Positions 12,255 through 23,550 of a stretch of DNA of 64,000 bases are shown in pieces. Positions within the stretch are counted from its first letter, which is position 1. Each line of letters starts with the position of its first letter. Origin of the DNA: Telopea speciosissima (taxonomy: Eukaryota; Streptophyta; Magnoliopsida; Proteales; Proteaceae); assembly GCF_018873765.1 (NCBI RefSeq), contig NC_057917.1, positions 54,367,464 through 54,431,463 on the forward strand, in the 5' to 3' direction. The translations under genes were made by a program, and so were the position numbers. Below the pieces are notes generated by a model that was not told the DNA's origin, made no database searches, and saw nothing but the letters and a program-made list of their open reading frames with translations.

Positions 12255-12649
12255 GATTATTAGTCTAAGGAAGATCATATCACAAAAGCAATTTTATTAA
12301 TTAAACAAAAATTAAGAAGTTCTTTAATTATATATACCATTAAGTTGAAACCAGTGACTGAAGCAAAGGAAGTGCCTAGAGAAGCACTAGCTAAAGCTAA
12401 CTCTCCAAGGTGACCAACAAACATGATTGAGATCAGTTGTAAACAGAACTGTAAGAAACAAACACATGTCAAAGGCCCTGCTAACCATAATTGGTTCTTT
12501 ATCTCCTTTACAATCTCTGATCTTCTAATGTAGTTATCACCTCCAGTTCCATTAATCAGAGGTGTTTCAAGACTTGTAGGCTCTTCTTCAGCTCTTTCCG
12601 TTATTTTATTTGTTTCAATTCCAATCTCTTCACTGGAAAGATTCAACAT
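8391..12649 (-). CDS. MATE family efflux transporter (DETOXIFICATION-type), copy A
   Basis: Multidrug and toxic-compound extrusion carrier: a 12-helix membrane protein that exports small organic compounds in exchange for cations, at plasma membrane or tonoplast. Eight exons on the minus strand: 12649-12338, 12211-11667, about 10750-10666, 10010-9954, 9853-9615, 8877-8759, 8650-8564, 8450-8391. All introns are GT-AG. The spliced frame gives about 501 aa, normal for plant MATEs. Signatures include [13 protein letters not shown] in exon 1, GSALDTLCGQSYGAKQY at the start of exon 2, the E-Y-W-S-F-E block of exon 3 and [11 protein letters not shown] across exons 4/5. The Met at 12649 is chosen because it precedes the short acidic N-tail of the family. 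No lesion seen, but my count of exon 3 is uncertain by two bases (copy B has 87). Closest in wording to the DTX14-16 group; substrate unknown. Confidence 0.9.
10097..10218. mobile_element. Tourist-like MITE in intron 4 of MATE copy A
   Basis: 122-bp element with terminal inverted repeats GGCTATGTTTGGTATGCATT and its complement, flanked by TAA on both sides, as in PIF/Harbinger MITEs. The same element sits at the matching place in copy B, so it predates the duplication. Confidence 0.8.
10318..10502 (+). mobile_element. Au-like SINE in intron 3 of MATE copy A
   Basis: tRNA-derived head with an A-box-like TGGAGCAATGG and a B-box-like GGTCACAGGTGCGAGTC, then the Au-type tail (CCCGTAGTGGCGGGACCCTCAT, TTGGGTACA) and a T run. 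It is about 180 bp, the usual Au length. Orthologous to the SINE at 38873-39034. Confidence 0.75.
10918..11255. mobile_element. Tourist-like MITE in intron 2 of MATE copy A
   Basis: 338-bp element. Ends GGTTTCGTTTGGTTG and GGCTATGTTTGGTTG (inverted) with AAATTAAAGGGAAGG just inside both ends, flanked by TAA. The same insertion is in copy B. Confidence 0.78.
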
Positions 12650-13540
12650 TTCCCTTTCCCCTCTCTCGTTCTCTTTTCTCCACTCACACACACACAAACA
12701 CAAACACACACACAGAGAGTGAAGAAGAGTGAGAGAGAGCGAGAGAGAGAGACACAGTTTTGTGAAGAAGTTTTGATAATTAATGTGTGTGGCTAGGTAT
12801 GCATGGGTCCAATGGAAAACGACAAGCAAGTGAAATGGGGTCCACGCAGGGATGGACTGATGCAATTGAGTCCGTCCAATTCATTTCAATCTAACCAATC
12901 AAATTAACCAATTGAGATTGCAATTGTGTAGACTGACAAACCTAGCTGGGCTTCCAGAGTGTTCGAGCTGATGAGAGGGCCTCTCATGACTCATAACTCA
13001 GAATAAGTATTTTAAAAATATATAGGAAACCGTGCCCCCACTTAGCCTTTAGCAAAAATAAATAAAAAATCCACCCCACTTTTATGCTGTCGGCTTAGAT
13101 CTCCATTGTAACCACACGTTCTGCGTACCTCCTCACTTGCGATTTTGGGATAGATCCAAAGCTGGGGATATGATTGCAACATTTCCTTGCTGCTCTACTG
13201 ATAGTACACTGCCATCCCTCAATAATAAGCTAGCTGCGTTTATCTTCTAGTCCCTTCTCATGACAACTCGATATGATCGACTTTTGGTTAAAGTAGATTA
13301 TATCAGCCGACTGTCTGCCCAAGCAAACTCAGATTATATAAAGAATAGTGTCTACAGAGGTAAATCTATCTTTTTACTGCTTTTACCCGTTACTCACTCA
13401 TATTAACTTCTACCTAAGCCCTGACTAATCTTAATATTTGCATAATTCGCAGTTTCGCACCGTGCCTTATCTCCAACAGGTCTCATCTCCAATAGTTTTT
13501 GTATATCCGGACTCATTCATCTCTCTCTCTCTCTGTCTCT
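12650..13540. other. 5' leader and promoter region of MATE copy A
   Basis: Upstream of the MATE start codon. The leader (12660-12770) is a pyrimidine-rich CTCT/GTGT microsatellite on the gene strand, longer than in copy B. About 13155-13430 is unlike copy B, so the two promoters differ beyond the first 500 bp. From about 13430 the remnant of an old copia LTR begins and runs into a CT repeat. No TATA box assigned. Confidence 0.55.
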
Positions 13541-15499
13541 CTAACATTGCAAATTCTATGTAAAAGGGGTAAATCACTCACCTCACATTTGTCCATTGTA
13601 GCATGCAAAGACAATGCATGGAAGAAGAAGATAGAGGGTAGCGGCCATTGACAACACGTTTCAAATGAGAAAGTCTTGGACGGTGCATCCCAAAGGAAAA
13701 AAAAATGAGAGCCTATTAGGTGGGCATTTAATGGATAGAGATAGAACTGATAAATGATGCACAGCTTCATTTCCTTTGCTATAAATAGGAAGAGGGGATT
13801 GAACCAAATGACAAGTGTTAGGAATTTTTCAAATTATGACGAGTGGACTTAATTAATTATCGGGTCGATCATTGATGGGGATCAAAAAATACAAGGGCTA
13901 ACGTGGCTTGCTACTATTTATTGAGATAGACTGGACCGGCCTGGCCCATTGTGGAAGTGGATTAGGGTTTTGAGGAGTATTATAAATACTAATGATGGGT
14001 CCCTGCAGTCACTATTCTCTTTTCTCTTTTCTCCACAAGAAAAGAAACTCTGTGGGAGAGTCTAGGAGACTGTAGAAGATCTCCACCGCGGTTGTCTGAG
14101 ATTATTCGAAGACTTGCATTGACTATCTGACGGATCGTTGCTGCTATTGGATGCGTTCTTATCTGTTCTTTATCAGCACAAGTGGGTGCCAGGTACACTT
14201 TATTTCCCTGTTACTTTTAGATTCAATCGTATTCTAGATATCTGTATAATGATGGATTTGGGTTTTACAAAACCCTTCATCGATCTAACAAGTGGTATCA
14301 AAGCCGACCATACAGACCTAGGATCGATTGATTGTCAGTTTAAGAACATGAATCGAGGTTTTTTACGACGGAAATATGGATTTTTGACTGAATTTTTGGC
14401 AAAATCGTACGTTTTGGCCGCTGTCGGATTTTTTCACTGGCAAAAATCAAAAATTTTTATATGAATGCGTAGTGCTCGTCGAGACTATCGTGGCGACATG
14501 TGGATCGTCACCGTCGGGCGCCGACATGCACCAGCCAAAGGTGCGAGTGAGATCCACGCTCCGACGACGATTATTCAAAAAAAAAAAATCGTAGCGATTC
14601 TGACGTCATAGGGTTGACGTTAGCAGTTGCTTTCGGGTCAAGTTTGACCCGATCAACCGAGACTCAGCCAAAGATTCCTAACCCGATCAACGTCAACTCG
14701 ACCTGAGACTCGAGGGTTGACCCGGGCGACCCGGTTGGGTGAACCGATGGTCCAATTCAGCTAAATCAAGTTCGGCCCTGTTTGGGTTGTTTCGCCTCAT
14801 TTTTAATTGGTTCAAACCGGTTCAGTTCGATCTTAAAACAAAAACAAAGGGGAAAATGATCAGAAAACTTTAAATGGACAGTGTGGGTTCGTTTGGATGA
14901 ATTTTGAGATGCGATTTTTTCTGGTGTGTTTGTTTTTTTGTGCTCTTCGTTTTGATATGCAATTCGGTATATTTTAGATAAACAGAGACTATGGTTTTGA
15001 TAGTTTTTACGTTTTCCAACTATCTTGGGAACAGAATCAACTGTTTGTATTTCGGAATAGTTCTAGAACGTTTTTATTGTTTCAAAAGCTGTTTTTCTTG
15101 TTTTGGAATGCCGTTTTGATTGGATTCTTTCCTGGGATGCCCCATTTTACTTGTATTTTTCAAGGTCGACGTTTTGGGTATCTTGTTTGAATATTTTGTT
15201 GAATTTATGGGACTTGTTAATGATGATTGTGTCACATTCGAGTAACGTATGGACGAGTGAAGCATCTGATTGGGCTTCGATTGGTCTTGTTTCGTTTGTA
15301 ATTTTAAGACCTACCTACTGGTACCTGATTTTGGGAAAATTAATACTTTCAGGGACTTGTTTTGGACGATTATGCTACTTTGAGCATATTTTGACTATTT
15401 TGGGTTGACCATTGCCACTTGGACGATGAATGTGCATGTCACAACACATTATGGACGATCAATGTGTTTACTTCCACATATATTATTGCATATCAGGTT

Positions 15500-15965
15500 G
15501 AGGAATTATGAGAGGGTAAAATGGTGATCCACTAAAGTGGCCCATTAAATCCTTTTATGGTTCTGTCAAGGCAACGGAATAGGTGACATTAGCCCAAAGG
15601 CGATGTTGCCAAAGTTTTGACGAGGTGATATGCACATGGATTGGAAGGGATAGTGGTCTAAGGGTTCCAGTTGCCCAAAGGTGCTGGGATTTCTGAAAAC
15701 TACTGATCTTTTCACAAAAAGGCAGTGTGTCCATCCAAAGATAGTGTACTCAAAGAATTTGGGATGCGTGGTCTAGGGATTTTCTTACCGCCCAAAGGTG
15801 AATGAGAATTTCCAAAAATCATTGACATCTCGCGGTATTTGCAGTGCAATAAATCATTATAAAATTGAGGTACATAATCTAGGGGTTTCTCTATCACCCA
15901 AAGGTGGAGGGAGATTTTTAAAAGTTGTTGCTATCTCGCGGTACTTGCGGTACAATAAAGACATG
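15500..15965 (+). repeat. repeated CCCAAAGGTG motif in the LARD-like element
   Basis: Three or four degenerate units, each with CTAGGG, then CCCAAAGGTG about 15 bases later, and ATCTCGCGGTAYTTGC about 45 bases after that (near 15660, 15775, 15890). A related pair occurs at 28785-28925 in the 5' region of the coding copia-2 element, so the motif belongs to the family rather than to the insertion site. Confidence 0.6.
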
Positions 15966-17243
15966 TGTATTTTGATCCGAAAGGGCAAGAATACAATATT
16001 GTGAAGAAGTATTGTTGATTGATATTTATCATCTTGATTGTATGCATACATATATTTGGTGTGTTGCTGATAAATGTATATAACCACTGATTTTATGATG
16101 ATATGTTGATGCATGTTTGAATGATGAATGGACATGCGATGGTTAAAGAACATGTTGATTTGTGCGATATAGAAACCTTTAATATTTTGATGTTTTACTT
16201 CTATATGTTGATGAAAACGTTATGTTATTGATGAATGATAACTTATTATGATAGATGAAATAATAAGTGAATAATTATGGTAACTGGCGGTTAACCAAAG
16301 TGCATAATGAACCATGAACGAAATAATCCATCAATGAGAATTGAAATGATGAAAGATTATGTTAAAACCAATTTGTAACCTATGGGGTATAACTGGCCTT
16401 GAGCCATTTGACGGAAGCTACTTCGGTGGCATGGATTGAAAATGTATCAATAATATGGAATGATGAGGCTAAACATTAAAATAAAATAAGGATTAATGAA
16501 AGGAATGACTGAGCAAATTAAAAATCATGAAGAACATATTAAAAGAAATTGATGCACTTAACAAACTATGATTATACCCTTGAGGGAATTGATATCTAAT
16601 TATGCAGAAGAAAGAATATTGAGAATGGTGACTTGACTGAGAACAAAAGAAGTAATCAGTTCGAGTAGTTTAATGGTTTTGATTGCATTGTGTAGAATTT
16701 GTGGTTTGAATTCTGATTTTCAATCTTGGTCGATTTAGTTTGTTCGATTATCTTGATCAGTGGGAGTACTTCTTTACATGATTGATCTGTTTGTAGATTG
16801 AGAGTTCTTCTTATTTCATTGATATGCATGTTGAGTGGGAGAACTTAAATATATGTGTTTCGTTTCGATTATGATGCTTCCGCTTGGTGTGATGAATAGC
16901 ATTTACATGCATGCATATGAATAATGTGTTGAAGGCCATTTTGGTCTAAGGATGTTCAATTGGTGATAAACCAAGTCATTCGATTACCAACGAATATGAC
17001 GATGTTCAAAGGTAATCTATGAGATGCTCATGATATGTTCGAGGACCCATAAGGAATGATGATGATATTTATGTGATCACAGACGTGTACGACATTCTTT
17101 GTACAAAATTATCTCAAGGCTGTTCATGTTAGTAAGTAAATCTTTGTTTGTAGCTGACAGAAAGTGATATACCGTATGTTGAGGTGTATTTTCTGTTGTT
17201 GCTCAACATCGATATATTTGCTAACTGGATCAAGGTTTAGTAG

Positions 17244-18614
17244 TGTAAGTACCGTGGTCCTCGGGACGAGGGTTCCTCAGCCTTATGGTGACAAGGATTG
17301 GATTCGATGAATCACGGCGTATCGTTCCGATATATCATCATGGGGGTTGGGATCATGCTTTATAAAGAAATGGAGTCGCCACCTAGGATTAGGGCCTAGG
17401 ACCCAATGGGTGTAGCCCCATCCGGGGTTAGCGGAAAGGGCTACGTGATTCCATATGGTCGGTCGAGATTCAAGGTAAGTAGTCGTTACGAGGGTGGGAA
17501 GGTGTTAGGGACCCACCTCGCCCGGATAAACCGGTCTTTCTACTAGATCTTGGTTTTTGAATATTCTCCTTGATAATATATCTTATACTATCATGTAAGG
17601 CTAAATTATGATACACTAATCCTCGACAAAGGAAGAGAAAATCATCTATTATGTACACTAAACGAGTCGCTTTAATTGTCTACATTATGCCAAAAATAAT
17701 GAAAGGGAAAGAGACAGACACTGTCTAAAAATGCAAGAAATAAATGAAAGCGCACCGAGGGCAAAATATGTGATGTCCCACGGCTCTGTGGAGACGGACG
17801 ATCGGCTTGTCTCTCTCTTATCGGACAGAATGAGGCTATACGAGATGAGTTTTGTCACTCGACTTGAGCAGAGTAACGGCTATATAAGAGATTCTCGTTA
17901 TCCGTATACGTACGAATAACGGTAAAGTGGGGTTTTTCGTTATCCGTACACCGACGGTATAACAATACCCAAGAGCGAGAATCGCTCTATGCTTGGATGG
18001 ATAATCGAAGGATCTACCCAAGTCGAAGAACTCCACTCACTCACATACTCAAGAGGGAAAGACAGAGGAAAAGAGGGTGAAAAGGGGGCAAAACAAGCTC
18101 GGAGGGTCTCCTTACCCGAGAAAAGCTTGAGAAATGAGGGGGAGACCCTCCTATTTATAGGAGGGGTCCCCTCTCTCTCTGGCTAGATAAGTCCTCCACG
18201 GCGTCGTGGAGATGTCCACGGCGCCGTAGGTGACGTCAGCAGGCTGATGTCACACCCCTTCATGGCGTCGTGAAAATCCGGTACACATCCCCACGGTGCC
18301 GTGGGAAGGCGCCCACGGTGCCGTGGGAAGGCATCCACGGCGTCGTGGGAAGAGTCCACGGCGTCGTGGGAGCGCAGTGCCATTTTTCCTTATTTTTTGG
18401 GTTTTTGGCTCCCTTCGACTCTTCACGGACCGCCGTGGTGGGGAGGGTGAGCAGACCTCCTTCATTTGATAAAAGGGTCTTATAAGTCATTTTAGGGATG
18501 TTAGGGTGATTTGGTTTATATGTAGGGACAAGAGTCCTTCTTGAGAGAGATACCGATGTCTGTCCGTGTCCTGTTGTCATCATCGCCGGGGGGTGACAAA
18601 ATTCAATGTCTACA
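17244..18614 (-). mobile_element. solo LTR of a Ty3/gypsy element
   Basis: 1371 bp, on the minus strand starting TGTAGACATTGAATTTTG and ending CGGTACTTACA, the classic ends of Del/Tekay-type plant gypsy LTRs. A perfect 5-bp target duplication AGTAG flanks it (17239-17243 and 18615-18619). No internal domain is present, so LTR-LTR recombination has removed the rest. It sits inside the LARD-like element. Confidence 0.88.
18194..18371. repeat. pseudopalindromic CCACGGYGYCGTGG repeats in the solo LTR
   Basis: Seven units of about 14 bp, each nearly self-complementary. The last four are spaced 21-22 bp apart (18290-18371) with GGAAGGC-type linkers. It could be a hairpin-forming or protein-binding array within the LTR. 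Confidence 0.7.
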
Positions 18615-19517
18615 AGTAGCATTATTGTTGTATTGAGATTCCATGGCTACATCTGATAATGATGACCTTATATTTAATCTAGCCCAAGTGGGAGATTGTT
18701 AGGAATTTTTCAAATTACGACGAGTGGGCTTATCGGGTCGATCATTGATGAGGATCAAGAAATACAAGGGCTGATGTGGCTTGCTACTATTTATTGAGAT
18801 GGACTGGACCGGCCTGGCCTATTGTGGAAGTGGGTTAGGGTTTTGGGGAGTATTATAAATATACTAATGATGGGGTCTATGCAGTCACTATTCTCTTTTC
18901 TCTTTTCTCCACAAGAAAGGGAACTCTGTGGGAGAGTCTAGGAGACTGTAGAAGATCCCCATCGTGGTTATCCGAGATTATTCGAGGACTTGCATTGATT
19001 ATCTGACGGATCGTTGCTGCTATTGGATGCGTTCTTATCTGTTCTTCATCAGCACACGTAGGTGCCAGGTACACTTTATTTCTCTGTTGTTTTTAGATTT
19101 AATCGTATTCTAGATATCTGTATGGGGATGGATTTGGGTTTTACAAAACCCTTCATCGATCTAACAAGAAGCTCATCGGCTACAGCAAATCGAAGCAAAG
19201 AATTACATAGAATTCTTGTAATATTTCTGTTTAAGAGATAGGAAGAATTCAGGGGGGTGTATTTGGGCTTTGGGTTTGTGTGAGAGAGTATTCTTGTATT
19301 CTCAGTTGTTCAATAGTGAAATCATCTCGCCGTCTTCACCCTTTGGATGTAGGCTAAAAGTCGAACCACGTAAATCCTTGTGTTTCTTGTGTGTGTTTAT
19401 TTTTACGTCATTTTCTCGTGCCATTAAGACTCACACTTAGTAGGCAAATTCTTGAAATCCTGGTATTATTCACAACAAACTAGTATCAAAGCTGCTATCT
19501 ACCGGTGTCTTGTTACG

Positions 19518-22500
19518 ATGGCTGCACACGTCTCAGCTGCTAAGTATGAGATCAAGAAATTTGATGGGCGAAACAGCTTCAGCTTGTGGCGTATTAAAAT
19601 GAAAGCTTTGCTTGTTACACAAGGGCTGTACAAGGCCTTAGAGGGTAAAGAAAAATTACCTGCAAGTATGGCAGAAGCAGACAAGGAAGACTTGCTGGCA
19701 AAGGCTCACAATGCTTTACAATTGAGCTTGACGGACGAGGTGTTGCGAGAAGTTGCAGACGAAGAGACGGCTTTCGGTCTATAGAAAAATTGGAGAAGTT
19801 ATACCTGCACAAATCTCTCACAAACCGACCTAATTACCTAAAGCAGCGGTTATACACCCTGCGGATGAAAGAAGGTACACAAATAAATGAGCACCTTGAT
19901 GAGTTCAATAAAATCATTATGGACTTGAAAAATATTGATATTAAAATTAGTGATGAGGACCAAGCCTTGATTGTACTATGTTCTCTACCTCCCAAATACG
20001 ACCATTTCGTTGATACTCTACTCTATGGACAGGATACTCTTTCTATGGAGGATGTTAAAGCCTCCTTGAACTCTCAGGAGTTGAGAAAGAGAGCATCTGA
20101 AATTGGAGTAGAAAATCAGGCAGAGGGTCTGGTTGTGAGAGGTAGAGACAAAGCAAGAGGTTCAAGAAACAGAGGTCGCTCAAAATCTAAGTCCAGAAAA
20201 ATTAAGTGTTACCACTGTCACAAAGAAGGGCACTTCAGAAAAGACTGTCCAGAGAGAAAAGATAAAGGAGATAAAGGTAAAACCTCTACAAATGTTGAAG
20301 CAACTATCGTAGAGGAGAATTCTGATATTACAGAAAATGTCTTGTCCGTGACCTCCGACCGTTCAAAAAATGAATGGATTTTTGATTCAGCTTATTCCTT
20401 TCACATATGTCCCAAGAAAGATTGGTTTACCACCTATCAATCAACCGATGGTGGCACTGTCTTGATGGGAAACGATATGGCTTGCAAAATTATTGGTGTA
20501 GAAACAATTCGAATCAAGATGCATGATAACGTTGTAAGGACTTTGATAGACGTGCGACATGCTCCAGAATTGAAGAAGAATCTCTTATGTTTGGGAACTC
20601 TCGACTCCAAAGGCTACACATATTCATCTGTAGGTGGAGTTCTCAAAGTTTGCAAGGGTGCTCTGGTCGTGATGAAGGGGCAACTGATCAATGGCCTCTA
20701 CCACCTTTAAGGTAACACTGTATCAGGTACTGCATCAGTTTCTGAGTCAAGAAACTCCAAAAGTGATACCACTCAGCTATGGCATACGCAGCTTGGGCAT
20801 ATGAGTGAATGGGGCATGACGATTCTGAGCAAACGAGGTTTGTTGTGCGGTCAGAATACTGGAAAGTTGGACTTCTGTGAGCATTCTGTCTTTGCTAAGT
20901 AGTGCAGAGTCAAATTCAGCACGGCGGACCACAAGACCAAAGGTACAATAGATTACACCCACTCAGACCTTTGGCCGGGGTCCCGCTCCTATACAATCAA
21001 AGGGTGACTATTGATATCTCTTGACCTTTATCGATGACTTTTCAAGAAAGGTCTGGGTGTATTTATTGAAGCACAAAAATGATGTCTTTGTCAACTTCAA
21101 GCAATGGAAGGCATTGATCGAGAAGCAAACTGGGAAGAAAATAAAGCGCCTGAGAACCGACAACGGCATGGAATTTTGTGAAAATAAGTTCAACGAGTTT
21201 TGCAAGAATGAAGGCATAATGAGACACCACACTATTGTAAAAACACCACAACAAAATGAGTTGCAGAATGGATGAATAGAACTCTCTTAGAGAGGGAGCA
21301 TTGCATGCTGTCAAACGCTGGTCTCTCTAAGGACTTTTGGGCTGAAGCAGTTAACACTGCTTGTTATTTGGTTAATAGGTCTCCATCAACTGCTATCGAG
21401 TGCAAGACCCCTGAAGAAATATGGTCTACTACTCCTGCTGATTACTCTACTTTGAGAGTGTTTGGTTGCCATGCATATGCTCATGTGAATGATGGTAAAC
21501 TTGAGCCGAGGGCACGAAAATGCATATTCCTAGGCTATACATCAGGTATGAAAGGATATAGGTTGTGGTGCACCGATCCTAAGTCACCTGGGTTTCTTAT
21601 CAGCAGAGATGTAAAATTTGATGAGTCTGCGATGCTACACCAGCAAAAGGAAGAGTCTATCAATGCAGGAAAATACCACGGTGTTAGTAAAAGGGTGGAG
21701 TTAGAAGTTGAAACTCCAGACGATTCACAGCCCATCCAGGAGAAAGCAAAAGAAGAGGAAGAATAGTACACTATTGCCACTGGTAGACAAAAATGACAAA
21801 TCAGGCAACCTCGGAGGTATGCAGATTTTGTTGCTTATGCATTATCTGTTGCTGAGAACGTAGAAGAGCCTTTCACGTATCAGCAGGCTATCACGGGTTC
21901 TGAGTCTGCCCAGTGGACTGTTGCCATGATTGAGGAGATTGAATCTCTTTACAAGAATCATACTTGGGAGTTGGTGAAACGACCCAAAAGCCAAAAGATT
22001 GTTGGGTGCAAATGGGTCTTCAAGAAGAAAGAGGGAACTCTAGGGGTTGAAGATGCAAGGTTTAAAGCACGCTTAGTGGTAAAGGGCTTTACTCAGAAGG
22101 AAGGTGCAAATGGGTCTTCAAGAAGAAAGAGGGAACTCCAGGGGTTGAAGATGCAAGGTTTAAAGCACGCTTAGTAGCGAAGGGCTATACTCAGAAGGAA
22201 GGTGTCGACTTCAACAAAGTATTCTCACTTGTCATGAAACATAGTTCTATTCGCATGTTGCTAGCATTGGTTGCTCTGTTTGACTTAGAGCTTGAACAGC
22301 TCGATGTCAAGACAGCCTTCCTACATGGAGAGTTGGATGAGCAGATTTATATGCAGTAGCCAGAGGGGTTTACTAATCAAGGAAAAGAAGATCATGTTTG
22401 CTTGTTGAAGAAATCTTTGTATGGCCTAAAGCAGTCTCCTAGACAATGGTACAAGCGGTTCGACACTTTCATGATCGAACACGGATACTCAAGGAGTGAG

Positions 22501-23550
22501 TATGATAACTGTGTTTATCACAAGAAGCTCTTAGATGGATCTTTTGTGTACTTATTATTGTATGTTGATGACATGTTAATTGTTTCCAAGAACATGTCAG
22601 AAATTAAAAAGTTGAAGACTCAATTGAATAGTGAGTTTGAGATGAAAGACCTGGGAGCAGCCAAGAAAATTCTGGGTATGGAGATTCACAGAGATCGATA
22701 AGCAGGCAGACTGTACTTATCTCAGAAGAAGTACACTGAGAAGGTGCTCGATTAATTCAATATGTAGAGTTCGAAGCCCATAAGTACCCCACTTGCTACT
22801 CATTTTAAGCTTTCAGGTGAATTATCACCTCAGACTGAAAAGGAGGAGGAACACATGTCTTGTGTTCCTTATGCTAGTGTTGATGGCAGTATAATGTATG
22901 CCATGGTGTGCACTTGATCGGACATTTCACAAGCTGTCAGCATTGTCAGTAGATATATGGGACATCCTGGTAAGGTACATTGGCAGGCAGTGAAATGGAT
23001 ATTGCGCTACTTGAAGGGTACTACAGATATTGGCTTAGTATATGATAGGAATAATGATTCCAGCGGACATGTAATTGGTTTTTTTGATTCTGATTATGTT
23101 GGAGATCTAGATAGAAGAAGATCTCTAACAGGTTATGTTTTCACTTTCTCTGGTTGTGCCATTAGTTGGAAGGCAACATTACAATCTGTAGTTGCCTTGT
23201 CTACAACAGAAGTTGAGTACATGGCTGCAATAGAGGCAGTGAAAGAAGTTTTGTGGCTTAGAGATTTGATTGGTAATCTGGGCTTGCAATAGGATCAGAC
23301 TGTTGTGTATTGTGACAGTTAGAGTGCCATACATTTGACCAAAAATCAGATGTATCATGAAAGAACCAAGCATATTAATGTTAGAGTTCATTTCATTTGA
23401 GATATAATCTCTCAAGGAGGAATCACGGTGAAGAAGATTCCAATGGCAGAAAATCCAATAGATATGATGACCAAGCATATTCTAGTAGGCAAGTTCAAGC
23501 ATTGCTTGGACTTGATCGGTGTCAGTATCACGTGAGAGCCCCATTGGGGG
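19518..23550 (+). pseudogene. copia-1 gag-pol remnant
   Basis: Order of domains is the Ty1/copia one. Gag starts AAHVSAAKYEIKKFDG at 19521 and has a zinc knuckle [14 protein letters not shown] near 20209. The protease shows [10 protein letters not shown] near 20386. The integrase N-terminus (LWHTQLGHM, 20780) and core (FIDDFSRKVWVYLLK, 21024; RTDNGMEFCENKF, 21154) follow. RT comes from 21926, with [19 protein letters not shown] near 22300, SLYGLKQSPRQWYKRF at 22414 and YVDDMLIVSK at 22561. RNase H lies near 23085-23280 (SLTGYVFTFSGCAISWK). Frameshifts near 19784 and 20990, many TAG/TGA codons and a 98-bp internal duplication make it non-functional. Confidence 0.9.
22008..22203 (+). repeat. 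98-bp tandem duplication inside copia-1 reverse transcriptase
   Basis: Copies 22008-22105 and 22106-22203 both start GCAAATGGGTCTTCAAGAAG and differ at a handful of sites (for example GTGGTAAAG versus GTAGCGAAG). 98 is not a multiple of three, so it shifts the RT frame. Confidence 0.9.

Larger units (their letters stand above)
13816..19166 (+). mobile_element. non-coding copia-type LTR element (LARD-like), nested in copia-1
   Basis: LTRs 13816-14290 (475 bp) and 18697-19166 (470 bp) both begin TGTTAGGAATTTTTC and end CATCGATCTAACA. A primer site TGGTATCAAAGC follows the left LTR at 14293, and AAGTGGGAGA forms the polypurine tract before the right LTR. Flanks ACAAG and AGAAG look like a 5-bp target duplication with one change; the uninterrupted sequence is seen at 24010-24020. 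After removing the solo LTR inside it, the interior is about 3.0 kb and encodes no recognisable gag or pol on either strand. Confidence 0.9.

Noticed and set aside
14138..14464. 108-codon frame spanning LTR and primer site of the LARD-like element
   Set aside because: Crosses LTR end and primer site, low complexity, no Gag similarity.
18194..18371. Possible CRISPR-like or integron-like array
   Set aside because: Lies inside a plant gypsy LTR with exact target duplication; units are short pseudopalindromes.
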